From positions 1-12,714 of the forward strand of contig BNVG01000053.1 of NCBI GenBank assembly GCA_025997935.1: DNA of 12,714 nucleotides, written 5' to 3'. This document shows, piece by piece, positions 6,445 through 12,714 of the stretch. The position numbers and the translations under genes were made by a program. The DNA comes from Synergistales bacterium (GTDB taxonomy: Bacteria; Synergistota; Synergistia; Synergistales; Aminobacteriaceae). The notes below the pieces were generated by a model. It did no database searches, was not told where the DNA came from, and was given only the letters and a program-made list of their open reading frames with translations. Numbering within the stretch: the first letter of the stretch is position 1; each line of letters begins with the position of its first letter.

Positions 6445-8397
6445 TTGACGCGGCAAAAAATGAAATATAAAAAAATATCCATAAAAATTCTTACCGTTGT
6501 TTTGTTTTTCGCCTGGGCTTTCGCGTCCGCGCGTCAGGGCCTTGCGGCGGAATTCCCGCGCGCGCAGCTTGACGAGTCCGAGCGATATTACACCGAGGCT
6601 TATATGCGTTTTCTCGATCGCGACTACTGGGGCGCTTTGGACTATCTCGACCGCGCGCTCAAGATAAACACGTATTTAGTCGACTACTATCTGCTTCGCG
6701 CGCTCGTTATGCAGCGCATAGGCGACTACGGCGCGTCTCGCGAGGCGTTGGCTTATTACATGGAAGTGCGTCCTATGGACTCTACCGCGCCCAGAATTTT
6801 GAACTATATGATAGCGCAGCAACGATACGTCAGGCAGTTTGCCGGTTCGTCGTCCGTTTCCGCCCGGTGGCGCTTCTCGAAGCCCGATATTTTGCGTGAG
6901 TTCAACATGGGATACCTTCGCGCTATGAGCGCCGCCGGGCTTGGCAAGGCCGATTCGCTGGGCGCCGCGCTCTGCGTCTCGGATACTTTGGGGGACAAGA
7001 TATTCTTTCGGTCTTACGCGGACGCGAACGGCGGAATAAAGACGGCCCTCGTGGAGAGTCCGGCGGCGGCTATGCCGATGGGGGACGGGACTTTTTATGT
7101 CGTTACGACGGGCGGGGACGTTTACTCCGTGATGTCCTCCAATATTTTGGCAAGCTCTTCCGTCACGCGGCTGACCTCGGAAGATATAAGGGCCTCTCTG
7201 GGCGATGTGACGGTCTTGGACGCTACGGCGCTATCGATGGGTGAGTTTGCCGTGGCTGACCCGGTGACGCGGGAGGTGGCGTTTTATTCGTTCGCCGACT
7301 TTGCGCGCACTGGCGCTTGGGCGCCGGCTCCCCTTGAACTGGCCATGCTCTTCGAGCCGGTGGCCGTGGCGGCGTATGGCCCTTGGTTGGCCGTGGCCGA
7401 CAGGGGCAACGAACGGATATTTTTCCTGAACGTCCTGAACAGGCGCGTAGATTTCTCCGCGCCCATATCGCGCCCGAGGGACATCAACTGGTCTTCCGTG
7501 GGCGAGCTTTTTGTCATAGGCGAGGGAGGAGAGCTTTCCCGGCTTTTGGTGGATTTTCGCTCGCGCAAGGTGGATGCCATCGACGTTATGGAGACGGATT
7601 TAGAGAACGCTTGGACCCTGTTCGACTCGCCCGACGGCAATATGTACTGTCTTGACGTGGGCGCCGCCAATATCTGGAAAGCCGAGACCTTGCCCGACGT
7701 CGAGCTGTCGTCCGGCTTCCTGAGCCTCTCTCAGCCGCGCATAGAGCGTGTAAGGACTGAAAACGCCGAAAGCGAAAACCTCCTGATAGAGGCCGCCGTA
7801 AGCTCGCCTTTTATAACTTATTCGGGGATAGCTAAAAAGGTAGTGCACGCTATATGGAACGAGAGAACCATAACCTCGAACGCTATATGGAACCCCGGCG
7901 GCAAAGCCAACAAAGCGCCGGTTTTTCTGATATTTCAGCGCCCCGCCCAAGCCGGGGCCGTTACGCCCGAGATAAGGAGCGTGAGGGCGGAGGGCGGCGT
8001 CGATATTCAGATAAGCCTCCCGTCCGTCTGGATGGCAAAGGATAACGCGCTGACTAATATTGTGATAGATTCCTCTATATCTTTTGAGCCCGACGATCTT
8101 GACGCCCTGACGTTCTTCTGCCTGAACAACGGCCTCGAGTTAGATATCTGGGGCAGGGCTGTCCCGACCGTCGAGATGATTCGATCTTCCGCCCTGACGG
8201 GGGGGAAGGTTGTATGGTCTCTCGCCAACAAGCCCGACCTCACGCCGCCGGACAGCTCCGTGCGGGTGAGTATCCCTCTGCCGCCCGAACTGTCGTCCTC
8301 CGGCTACCCCAACCGCTCCATGCTTACGCTTTATCTTGACGTTGGCATGTTGCACACACGCAACTGGATACCGCTCTGGCCCGATATTTTGGAGTGA
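6445..8397 (+). CDS. Exported protein with N-terminal TPR-like region and propeller-like core
   Basis: A 650-residue protein of unknown function. A basic start followed by a hydrophobic stretch (about 13-27) and the end ASARQGLAA forms a signal peptide, probably cut near residue 35, so the protein should act outside the cytoplasm. No lipobox Cys is seen. Residues 44-115 look like one or two TPR units (YYTEAYMRFLDRDYWGALDYLDRAL, then a second AYYMEV helix). From about 180 to 420 come repeated short strands with motifs such as VADRGNERIFFLNV and LFDSPDGNMYCLDV, suggesting a beta-propeller. The final 200 residues are strand-rich and end LYLDVGMLHTRNWIPLWPD. The TTG at 6445 is chosen because AGGGGA lies 8 nt upstream; ATG 6460 is too far from it. 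The gene ends 6 nt before uvrB. Assembly or cell-envelope roles are possible, but I do not recognise a named family. Confidence 0.8.
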   Translation: MTRQKMKYKKISIKILTVVLFFAWAFASARQGLAAEFPRAQLDESERYYTEAYMRFLDRDYWGALDYLDRALKINTYLVDYYLLRALVMQRIGDYGASREALAYYMEVRPMDSTAPRILNYMIAQQRYVRQFAGSSSVSARWRFSKPDILREFNMGYLRAMSAAGLGKADSLGAALCVSDTLGDKIFFRSYADANGGIKTALVESPAAAMPMGDGTFYVVTTGGDVYSVMSSNILASSSVTRLTSEDIRASLGDVTVLDATALSMGEFAVADPVTREVAFYSFADFARTGAWAPAPLELAMLFEPVAVAAYGPWLAVADRGNERIFFLNVLNRRVDFSAPISRPRDINWSSVGELFVIGEGGELSRLLVDFRSRKVDAIDVMETDLENAWTLFDSPDGNMYCLDVGAANIWKAETLPDVELSSGFLSLSQPRIERVRTENAESENLLIEAAVSSPFITYSGIAKKVVHAIWNERTITSNAIWNPGGKANKAPVFLIFQRPAQAGAVTPEIRSVRAEGGVDIQISLPSVWMAKDNALTNIVIDSSISFEPDDLDALTFFCLNNGLELDIWGRAVPTVEMIRSSALTGGKVVWSLANKPDLTPPDSSVRVSIPLPPELSSSGYPNRSMLTLYLDVGMLHTRNWIPLWPDILE

Positions 8398-8403
8398 CGG
8401 GTC

Positions 8404-10434
8404 TTGATTGAAAAAAACTTCATCCTGCACTCAGACTGGGCACCGAGCGGAGACCAGCCGGAGGCCATAGAGTCGCTTACAAAGGGCTTGCGCGCCCGCG
8501 AGAGATTTCAGACTTTGATAGGCGTCACCGGCAGCGGCAAGACCTTCACCGTGGCCAACGTGGTCGCCAACGTAAACCGGCCCACCCTTGTCCTGGCGCA
8601 CAACAAAACGCTCGCCGCCCAGCTTTACAGCGAGTTCAAGCTGTTCTTCCCCGAAAACGCCGTCCATTATTTTGTCAGCTACTATGACTACTACCAGCCC
8701 GAGGCTTACATCCCGTCATCCGACACGTACATCGAGAAGGACGCGTCCGTCAACGACCGCATAGAACGCCTCCGCCTCGCGGCCACGAAAGCCCTGATAG
8801 AGCGGCGCGACGTGCTTGTTGTGGCGAGCGTGTCCTGCATATACGGCCTCGGCAAGCGCGAGAACTACGAGGACGCTATTCTCCCCTTCGCCGTAGGCGA
8901 CAAATGGGATCACCGCGCCTTTATGAAACGCCTGATGGAGAACTATTACGAGCGCAACGACGCCGTTTTGGAGAGTGGCAAATTTCGCGTAAGGGGAGAC
9001 ACGATAGAGATTTTTCCGGCGTATGACGAGAACTGCATAAGAGTGACGTTTTTCGACGACGAGATAGAGAGAATAGACCTGGTTCACCCCATAACGGGCA
9101 AAGTTGTGGAGCGCCTGCCCGAGGCGTCCGTCTTCCCCGCGCAGCACTACGTCACGCAAAGCGACGCCATAGCGCGCTCTAAGCCGCTTATAGAGGCCGA
9201 AATGGAGAACATGATTGAAAAGTTCACTGGGGAAGGCAAATTCGTAGAGTCGCAGAGAATAGAGTCGCGCACGCGCTACGACTTGGAGATGCTGAGCGAG
9301 GTGGGGTACTGCTCGGGCATTGAGAACTACTCGGTCTATCTTGACAACAGAAATACCGGAGAACCGCCCGGGACGCTCGTCGATTTCTTCCCCGACGACT
9401 TTTTATTGGTAGTGGACGAGTCTCATATCACCTTGCCGCAGGTGCGCGGGATGTTCAACGGAGACAGGGCGCGCAAAACGGTCTTGGTGGACAACGGCTT
9501 TCGTCTGCCGTCGTGCCTCGACAACCGCCCGCTCGAATGGAAAGAGTTCGAGGGCAAAATGCGCTCCGCCCTGTTTGTCTCGGCGACGCCCGGCGACTAC
9601 GAGGCCGAGAAGTCGGCTCGCTTAGTCGAGCAGGTGATACGCCCGACGGGCGTGGTAGAGCCTGAGGTGGAGACATTGCCGGCAGTGAATCAAATCGACG
9701 ACCTCATAGAGCGTCTCAGGGGCGTGGCAGAGAAGAACAGCCGCGCCCTCGTGCTGACTTTGACCAAAAGGTCGTCGGAGGACTTGGCGGAGTATCTTAG
9801 AGAGCTGAAGTTCAAGGTGAAGTACATTCACTCAGAGCTAAACACCTTCGAGCGGGCCGAGCTTATCCGCGACCTCAGAGCCGGCGATATTCAGGTGCTT
9901 GTGGGGATAAACCTGCTACGCGAGGGGATGGACTTGCCGGAAGTGTCGCTCGTGGCCATACTCGACGCCGACAGGGAGGGGTATCTGCGCTCTTACCGCT
10001 CGCTCATTCAGATAATGGGCCGCGCCGCGCGCAACATCGACAGCAAGGTTTATCTCTACGCGGACAAGGAGACCGACAGCATTAAAAAAGCCGTGGAGGA
10101 GACGCTTCGCCGCCGCCAAAAACAAATGGAATACAACGAGCGTCACGGCGTCACGCCGCGCAGCATAGAAAAAGAGATAACAAGTTTGCTTCCGCAGGAA
10201 CTGCTCGAGGCCTATTCGCTCGACGGAGAAACGAGGGTCGGCGGGGACGGAAACGCGACCGGTAAACTTTCAGACAAATTCTCTGTCAGGGAGCTTGAGC
10301 GGGCGATGTGGGAGGCCGTGGAGAAATTAGATTTCGAGCGCGCCGCCGTCCTGAGGGACACTATTTCCGGTATGCGCGCGTCTGATAAAGAAAAAGAAAT
10401 GAAAAAAAATTTCCGCCCCTACAGAAAAAGGTAA
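8404..10434 (+). CDS. uvrB: Excinuclease ABC subunit B (UvrB)
   Basis: A complete 676-residue UvrB, the DNA-damage verification helicase of nucleotide excision repair. It is loaded by UvrA and recruits UvrC for dual incision. Walker A is GVTGSGKT (40-47). The tyrosine-rich beta-hairpin that clamps one DNA strand starts at SYYDYYQPEAYIPSSDTY (92-109). The Walker B/DEAD-like motif is VVDESH (336-341), helicase motif VI is QIMGRAARN (536-544), and the C-terminal UVR domain that binds UvrC lies around 626-660 (ELERAMWEAVEKLDFERAAVLRD). All key parts are intact. The start is TTG at 8404, with GGAG 9 nt upstream inside the end of the preceding gene. uvrA and uvrC are not adjacent. No SOS box is visible directly before the gene, and it probably depends on the promoter upstream of the TPR/propeller gene. 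Confidence 0.98.
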   Translation: MIEKNFILHSDWAPSGDQPEAIESLTKGLRARERFQTLIGVTGSGKTFTVANVVANVNRPTLVLAHNKTLAAQLYSEFKLFFPENAVHYFVSYYDYYQPEAYIPSSDTYIEKDASVNDRIERLRLAATKALIERRDVLVVASVSCIYGLGKRENYEDAILPFAVGDKWDHRAFMKRLMENYYERNDAVLESGKFRVRGDTIEIFPAYDENCIRVTFFDDEIERIDLVHPITGKVVERLPEASVFPAQHYVTQSDAIARSKPLIEAEMENMIEKFTGEGKFVESQRIESRTRYDLEMLSEVGYCSGIENYSVYLDNRNTGEPPGTLVDFFPDDFLLVVDESHITLPQVRGMFNGDRARKTVLVDNGFRLPSCLDNRPLEWKEFEGKMRSALFVSATPGDYEAEKSARLVEQVIRPTGVVEPEVETLPAVNQIDDLIERLRGVAEKNSRALVLTLTKRSSEDLAEYLRELKFKVKYIHSELNTFERAELIRDLRAGDIQVLVGINLLREGMDLPEVSLVAILDADREGYLRSYRSLIQIMGRAARNIDSKVYLYADKETDSIKKAVEETLRRRQKQMEYNERHGVTPRSIEKEITSLLPQELLEAYSLDGETRVGGDGNATGKLSDKFSVRELERAMWEAVEKLDFERAAVLRDTISGMRASDKEKEMKKNFRPYRKR

Positions 10435-10455
10435 GGGCGGCCAGTTTGCCGCCCT
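10434..10455. terminator. Hairpin between convergent uvrB and nitroreductase genes
   Basis: AGGGCGGC (10434-10441) pairs perfectly with GCCGCCCT (10448-10455) around a 6-nt loop, and the stem can be extended by two pairs across a bulged A. On the minus strand it is followed by TACCTTTTTC and on the plus strand, after a short gap, by GGTTTTTACC, so it can serve both convergent genes. It starts at the last base of the uvrB stop codon. The GC-rich palindromic form also resembles REP-like intergenic repeats. Confidence 0.7.
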
Positions 10456-10464
10456 ACGAGGTTT

Positions 10465-10995
10465 TTACCACTCTTCTTTATGTATAACCCCTTCGTCCGT
10501 GCCGCTGTGGGCCGGCTTACTCTCTTTCGGGTATCCGACGGCGGCGATGCCCATGACTTCTATTTTTTCAGGTATGCCCAAAAGCTCGCGCAGATTCTCC
10601 GCGATTTTGAACTGCTCGTTGTGGTTGACGCCGAGCCATACGCTCCCGAGGCCGAGGTCTGTGACGGCCAAGAGAATATTCTGCATCGCCGCGCTGCAGT
10701 CCTGCTCCCACCAAGGAGAAACCGAATCGCCGCGCCTCGTCTCGCCGCATACGATAATGCCAAAAGACGCCTGAGATAGCATCCTGCCGTACGGATGAGC
10801 GCCGGCTATGGCGTTTAGTTTTGCCCTGTCCTCGATAACCACGAAATGCCACGGACGGAAGTTCATGCCGCTGGGCGCGGCGCAGGCGCATTCCAATACC
10901 TTGTCGATTTGCTCCGCCGGCACGGGCTTGCCGTCAAAAGAGCGTATGCTTCTTCTGCTCAATATGCTTTTGATTACAGCGTTTTCTTCAGGCAT
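10465..10995 (-). CDS. Nitroreductase family flavoprotein
   Basis: A complete 176-residue member of the nitroreductase (FMN-dependent NAD(P)H oxidoreductase) family, at the short end of its length range. The FMN-phosphate-binding RRSIRSF (14-20) and PSGMNFRPWHFVV (41-53) segments are clear, as are the central DCSAAMQNILLAVTDLGLGSVWLG helix-strand part (99-122) and the C-terminal GIAAVGYPKE (149-158). These enzymes reduce nitro groups, quinones or other electron acceptors in the cytoplasm; the physiological substrate cannot be read. There is no ferredoxin domain. The ATG at 10995 has GGGAGGA 8 nt upstream. It is a single-gene unit, convergent with uvrB and with its own promoter. Related heterodisulfide- or dehalogenase-type members share the fold, so the call is kept at family level. 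Confidence 0.93.
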   Translation of the reverse strand: MPEENAVIKSILSRRSIRSFDGKPVPAEQIDKVLECACAAPSGMNFRPWHFVVIEDRAKLNAIAGAHPYGRMLSQASFGIIVCGETRRGDSVSPWWEQDCSAAMQNILLAVTDLGLGSVWLGVNHNEQFKIAENLRELLGIPEKIEVMGIAAVGYPKESKPAHSGTDEGVIHKEEW

Positions 10996-11034
10996 GACGA
11001 TATTCCTCCCAAAAACAATTATGATGATTTTAGT

Positions 11035-11063
11035 ATTATATCACTTTAGAAAATTATTATGAA
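11035..11063 (-). promoter_or_regulatory. Promoter of the nitroreductase gene
   Basis: On the minus strand TTCATA (11063-11058, four of six matches to the -35 consensus) is followed after 17 nt by a consensus TATAAT (11040-11035). The predicted start is near 11028, about 33 nt before the ATG, with the GGGAGGA Shine-Dalgarno between. Confidence 0.6.
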
Positions 11064-11154
11064 TTTTCCAAAAAATTAATATGACTATCAGGTTAGTTCA
11101 GCAGCGCCTTCAAGAACTTCCGACTTTTACAGCAAAACACAAAAAAATAAATCT

Positions 11155-11194
11155 AAAAAAACTGCTGAAATCTTGACATTTCAGCAGTTTTTTT
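11155..11194. terminator. Perfect 17-bp inverted repeat, bidirectional intrinsic terminator
   Basis: AAAAAAACTGCTGAAAT (11155-11171) is the exact reverse complement of 11178-11194, with a 6-nt loop CTTGAC. The GC-containing core CTGCTGAAAT plus seven T residues on either strand gives a textbook Rho-independent terminator in both directions. No plus-strand gene ends just before it and no minus-strand gene just right of it, so it may insulate the mobile region, end a small RNA, or belong to the end of an insertion sequence. Confidence 0.8.
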
Positions 11195-11195
11195 G

Positions 11196-11224
11196 TTGCG
11201 ATATGTTTCTCATTGTGATATATT
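11196..11224 (+). promoter_or_regulatory. Candidate promoter upstream of the 22-codon ORF
   Basis: TTGCGA (11196-11201) and TATATT (11219-11224) are 17 nt apart, with four and five matches to the sigma70 boxes. It begins right after the bidirectional terminator and precedes the tandem repeats and the small ORF. The region is AT-rich, so a chance match is possible. Confidence 0.35.
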
Positions 11225-11226
11225 TA

Positions 11227-11280
11227 TATAGACGCGTAAATGGCGTATAGACACTTAAATAGCATATACACGAATGGGAG
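11227..11280 (+). repeat. Degenerate tandem repeats of about 19 nt
   Basis: TATAGACGCGTAAATGGCG (11227-11245) is followed directly by TATAGACACTTAAATAGCA (11246-11264), with 15 of 19 positions alike, and then by a shorter, poorer copy beginning TATACACGAATGG (from 11265). The spacing of 19 nt is near two helical turns, which would place the units on one face of the DNA. Possible roles are operator or transposase-binding sites; neither is shown. Confidence 0.55.
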
Positions 11281-11287
11281 TGCAAAG

Positions 11288-11356
11288 ATGTACATTGCTT
11301 GCACAAAAAATCACGGTACTGACTTTCCCCACTTCTGCAGCAACAACAATAAATAA
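11288..11356 (+). CDS. 22-residue ORF, possibly a transposase N-terminal remnant or leader peptide
   Basis: The ORF begins MYIACTKNHGTDF and ends at a TAA at 11354-11356. GGGAG lies 7 nt before the ATG, a near-ideal ribosome-binding site, and a candidate promoter lies about 65 nt upstream. The first residues recall the start of one branch of IS1634-type transposases (MYIA-x-T-x-N-x-G-x-x-Y), after which the likeness is lost, so it may be what remains of a second element disrupted next to the intact transposase. The downstream hairpin would end its transcript. It could equally be a true small leader ORF. The assignment comes from memory of the family and is uncertain. Confidence 0.35.
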   Translation: MYIACTKNHGTDFPHFCSNNNK

Positions 11357-11366
11357 AATTTCATAA

Positions 11367-11394
11367 CCCCTTGCAGAACGGCAACTGTAAGGGG
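11367..11394 (+). terminator. Hairpin upstream of the transposase promoter
   Basis: CCCCTTGCAG (11367-11376) pairs with CTGTAAGGGG (11385-11394) through ten pairs, one of them G-U, around the loop AACGGCAA. It is followed by ATTTTCTT, a short and imperfect T tract. It may terminate readthrough into the transposase gene, a common arrangement at insertion-sequence left ends. Its T tract is weak, so termination is likely rather than sure. Confidence 0.55.
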
Positions 11395-11425
11395 ATTTTC
11401 TTGTCAAGTTTTACGATAATAGTAG

Positions 11426-11454
11426 TTGTGAAAATAAGTGAAATATAATATAAT
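11426..11454 (+). promoter_or_regulatory. Promoter of the transposase gene
   Basis: TTGTGA (11426-11431) and a consensus TATAAT (11449-11454) are separated by exactly 17 nt. A second overlapping TATAAT lies at 11444-11449 but has no properly spaced -35. Transcription would start near 11461, about 32 nt before the GTG start codon. Confidence 0.6.
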
Positions 11455-11492
11455 CTCTTTTGAGCGTATCAGTAATAAAGGGAGGGCGTAAA

Positions 11493-12714
11493 GTGCACTT
11501 AAAGGTGGGGACAATAAAGAGCCGAAAATACTTATCAATCGCGCACGGATACAGAGACGCCGAGACAAAAAAGTCCAGAACAAAAACAATAAAGTCTCTC
11601 GGGTATCTTGATGTTTTAGAAAAAGAATTTCCTGACCCTATAGCGCATTTCAAAAAAATTGTTGAAGATATGAACAAACAGACCCGTGAAAACAACGCGC
11701 CGTCAACCATCAACATTGATAGAAGCGAGCTTCTTGTCGCAGGACAAGGAAACAGAAAGAACCTTGGGTATGCCGCCATATCTAAAATTTTCCATGAACT
11801 TGAGTTATCTACGTTTTTCGCCAACCGCTCAAGAGAACTCAAGACTGAATACAACGTAAACAACATTATGAAATTGTTGGTCTTCTCACGTATACTGTCA
11901 CCGCTGTCAAAGAAAAAGACCTTTGAAAACAAAGACATATATTTCGAGAACTTCGACTTCACGTTAGACGACGTATACCGCTGCCTGACGTTCATAAACA
12001 CCAAAAGAGACGCGCTCAAACTTCACCTGCACCGTAAGATAAAAGAACAGTACGGCAGGAAAACAGAGCTTGTTTACTACGATGTTACCAACTATTATTT
12101 CGAGATAGACGAGCCAGATACCCTACGCAAAAAGGGCGTATCAAAAGAACACAGACCCGACCCTATAAGCAGACGACCAACGACCATAGGGAGTTGTGTC
12201 GGTCGCTTAGATTCTTCATCAATCGTACAGATGGGGTTGTTCATGGATACTATGGGTATACCTATTTCATATGATTTATTTCCAGGCAATACACATGACT
12301 GCTCCACGCTGATTCCGCTACTCGCTAAAATGAAAAGGGAGTACGACATCGGACGCGTCATAGTCGTCGCAGACAAGGGTATGAACACAGGAATGAATGT
12401 AGCATTCAACCTAATAAAAAAAGACGGTTACGTGTATTCTCAGACAGTACGGGGCGGACATAAAGAGCTGAAGGATTATGTTTTAGACAATAGCGATTAC
12501 AGACAAATAGGTGGTTGTGATAACTACAAGATAAAGTCAAGACTATATCCAAGAGAAATCATTGTACGTGACGTAAATAACAAGAACAAGAAAGTCAGAA
12601 TTGATGAGAAACAAGTCGTGTTCTACAGCAAAGACTACGACAAAAAGGCTAAAGCCGAGAGAGAACCAGCGCTCATGAAAGCCAGAGAGTTAGTGAACAA
12701 CCCGAGCAAATACA
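11493..12714 (+). CDS. IS1634-family transposase, C-terminus cut by window edge
   Basis: The frame is open from GTG 11493 to the right edge (407 codons). GGAGGG lies 6 nt before the GTG, and the protein starts HLKVGTIKSRKYLSIAHGYR after the initiator, the usual family start. These DDE enzymes, related to IS4, cut and join the ends of the element. The first catalytic Asp is expected in VYYDVTNYYFE (Asp197) and the second in VVVADKGMN (Asp294); the Glu lies beyond the edge. Family members are about 550-600 residues long, so roughly 150-190 are missing. Between RPDPI and VQMGLFMD the protein carries an extra SRRPTTIGSCVGRLDSSS plus an Ile, which I do not expect in the family; the frame stays open. 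The A+T-rich composition differs from uvrB. Whether the enzyme still works is unknown. Confidence 0.92.
   Translation, partial: MHLKVGTIKSRKYLSIAHGYRDAETKKSRTKTIKSLGYLDVLEKEFPDPIAHFKKIVEDMNKQTRENNAPSTINIDRSELLVAGQGNRKNLGYAAISKIFHELELSTFFANRSRELKTEYNVNNIMKLLVFSRILSPLSKKKTFENKDIYFENFDFTLDDVYRCLTFINTKRDALKLHLHRKIKEQYGRKTELVYYDVTNYYFEIDEPDTLRKKGVSKEHRPDPISRRPTTIGSCVGRLDSSSIVQMGLFMDTMGIPISYDLFPGNTHDCSTLIPLLAKMKREYDIGRVIVVADKGMNTGMNVAFNLIKKDGYVYSQTVRGGHKELKDYVLDNSDYRQIGGCDNYKIKSRLYPREIIVRDVNNKNKKVRIDEKQVVFYSKDYDKKAKAEREPALMKARELVNNPSKY
12168..12224 (+). other. Extra 57-nt in-frame segment inside the transposase gene
   Basis: Family members, as I recall them, read RPDPI(I/V)QMGLFMD without a gap. 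Here 19 additional codons separate DPI from VQMG. The segment includes two CGACC copies (12174-12178, 12181-12185) and a matching GGTCG (12210-12214), and a CCCTAT/ATAGGG pair spans its left border (12161-12166 and 12185-12190), so it has some palindromic character. Its origin is unknown: a small insertion, a local rearrangement or a natural subfamily loop. Confidence 0.5.

Larger units (their letters stand above)
10996..11492. other. Intergenic region with stacked regulatory-looking structures
   Basis: This 497-nt stretch separates the nitroreductase from the transposase. It holds the nitroreductase promoter, a 17-bp perfect inverted repeat, a candidate plus-strand promoter, degenerate 19-nt tandem repeats, a 22-codon ORF, a second hairpin and the transposase promoter, all listed separately. 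Between 11064 and 11154 I see only AT-rich sequence and an 8-nt copy of a terminator arm at 11097-11104. No tRNA or other known RNA was recognised. Confidence 0.6.
11426..12714 (+). mobile_element. IS1634-type insertion sequence, partial (right end outside window)
   Basis: The element is recognised by its transposase gene and promoter. Its left terminus could not be placed: it must lie left of 11426, perhaps near the hairpin at 11367-11394 or as far as the inverted repeat at 11155-11194, because the right end needed to match terminal inverted repeats is beyond the window. No target-site duplication can be shown. Confidence 0.65.

Noticed and set aside
7284..7670. 128-codon minus-strand frame inside the TPR/propeller gene
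   Set aside because: Low-complexity Ser/Arg-rich translation antisense to a continuous 650-codon gene with a signal peptide and good ribosome-binding site.
8716..9159. 147-codon open frame antisense to uvrB
   Set aside because: Fully inside uvrB, whose motifs are intact in the other strand; no domain or good start seen.
11227..11280. CRISPR array
   Set aside because: The units are contiguous, degenerate and 19 nt long with no spacers, and no cas gene is present.
10996..11492. tRNA or known riboswitch in the long intergenic region
   Set aside because: No cloverleaf, TTCGA-type arm or known aptamer core could be found; only terminator-like hairpins and tandem repeats are seen.
11411..12019. 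202-codon open frame on the minus strand across the transposase
   Set aside because: Antisense to the transposase and its promoter; the hydrophobic, Ser/Phe-rich translation is what antisense of Lys/Glu-rich coding gives.

Overview
The window looks like bacterial chromosome of mid G+C content, probably from a Gram-negative or other anaerobe. AUA and AGG codons are frequent, and several genes appear to start with TTG: the family-4 glycosyltransferase, the TPR/propeller protein and uvrB. Together with the low-G+C IS1634-type insertion sequence this would suit a gut anaerobe such as a member of Synergistota. That taxonomic guess rests on sequence style only and is weak.

Region 1 (1-6337, all minus strand, read right to left) is a surface-polysaccharide operon. 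A TTGACA-18-TATTAT promoter at about 6399-6428 precedes, in transcription order: a family-2 glycosyltransferase, a UDP-glucuronate decarboxylase (UDP-xylose synthase), a second GT2/GNT-I-like glycosyltransferase, a GT4 glycosyltransferase, a frameshifted zinc-ribbon remnant, a SAM-dependent methyltransferase, GDP-mannose 4,6-dehydratase (gmd) and the first 24 codons of GDP-L-fucose synthase (fcl), which runs off the left edge. The two nucleotide-sugar branches (UDP-xylose and GDP-L-fucose) plus three transferases and a methyltransferase point to an O-antigen, capsule or exopolysaccharide that may carry xylose and fucose or derived sugars.

Region 2 (6445-10434, plus strand) is divergent from region 1. 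It holds an exported 650-residue protein with an N-terminal TPR-like part and a propeller-like middle. It is followed after 6 nt by a complete uvrB (nucleotide excision repair helicase), so the two are probably co-transcribed. A strong hairpin at 10434-10455 separates uvrB from the convergent nitroreductase gene (10465-10995, minus), which has its own promoter.

Region 3 (10996-12714) is mobile. It starts with an AT-rich intergenic stretch carrying a perfect 17-bp inverted repeat that can act as a terminator in both directions, a set of degenerate 19-nt tandem repeats, a 22-codon ORF whose first residues resemble the start of IS1634-type transposases, and a second hairpin. Then comes an IS1634-family transposase gene with its own promoter and Shine-Dalgarno, cut by the right edge. 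Its reading frame holds an extra 19 codons, relative to the family as I remember it, between the first two catalytic Asp residues.

I did not find a clearly new multi-gene system. The items most worth checking are the frameshifted zinc-ribbon gene beside the methyltransferase, the in-frame insertion in the transposase, the layered structures upstream of the transposase, and the conserved or chance coupling of the TPR/propeller gene to uvrB.
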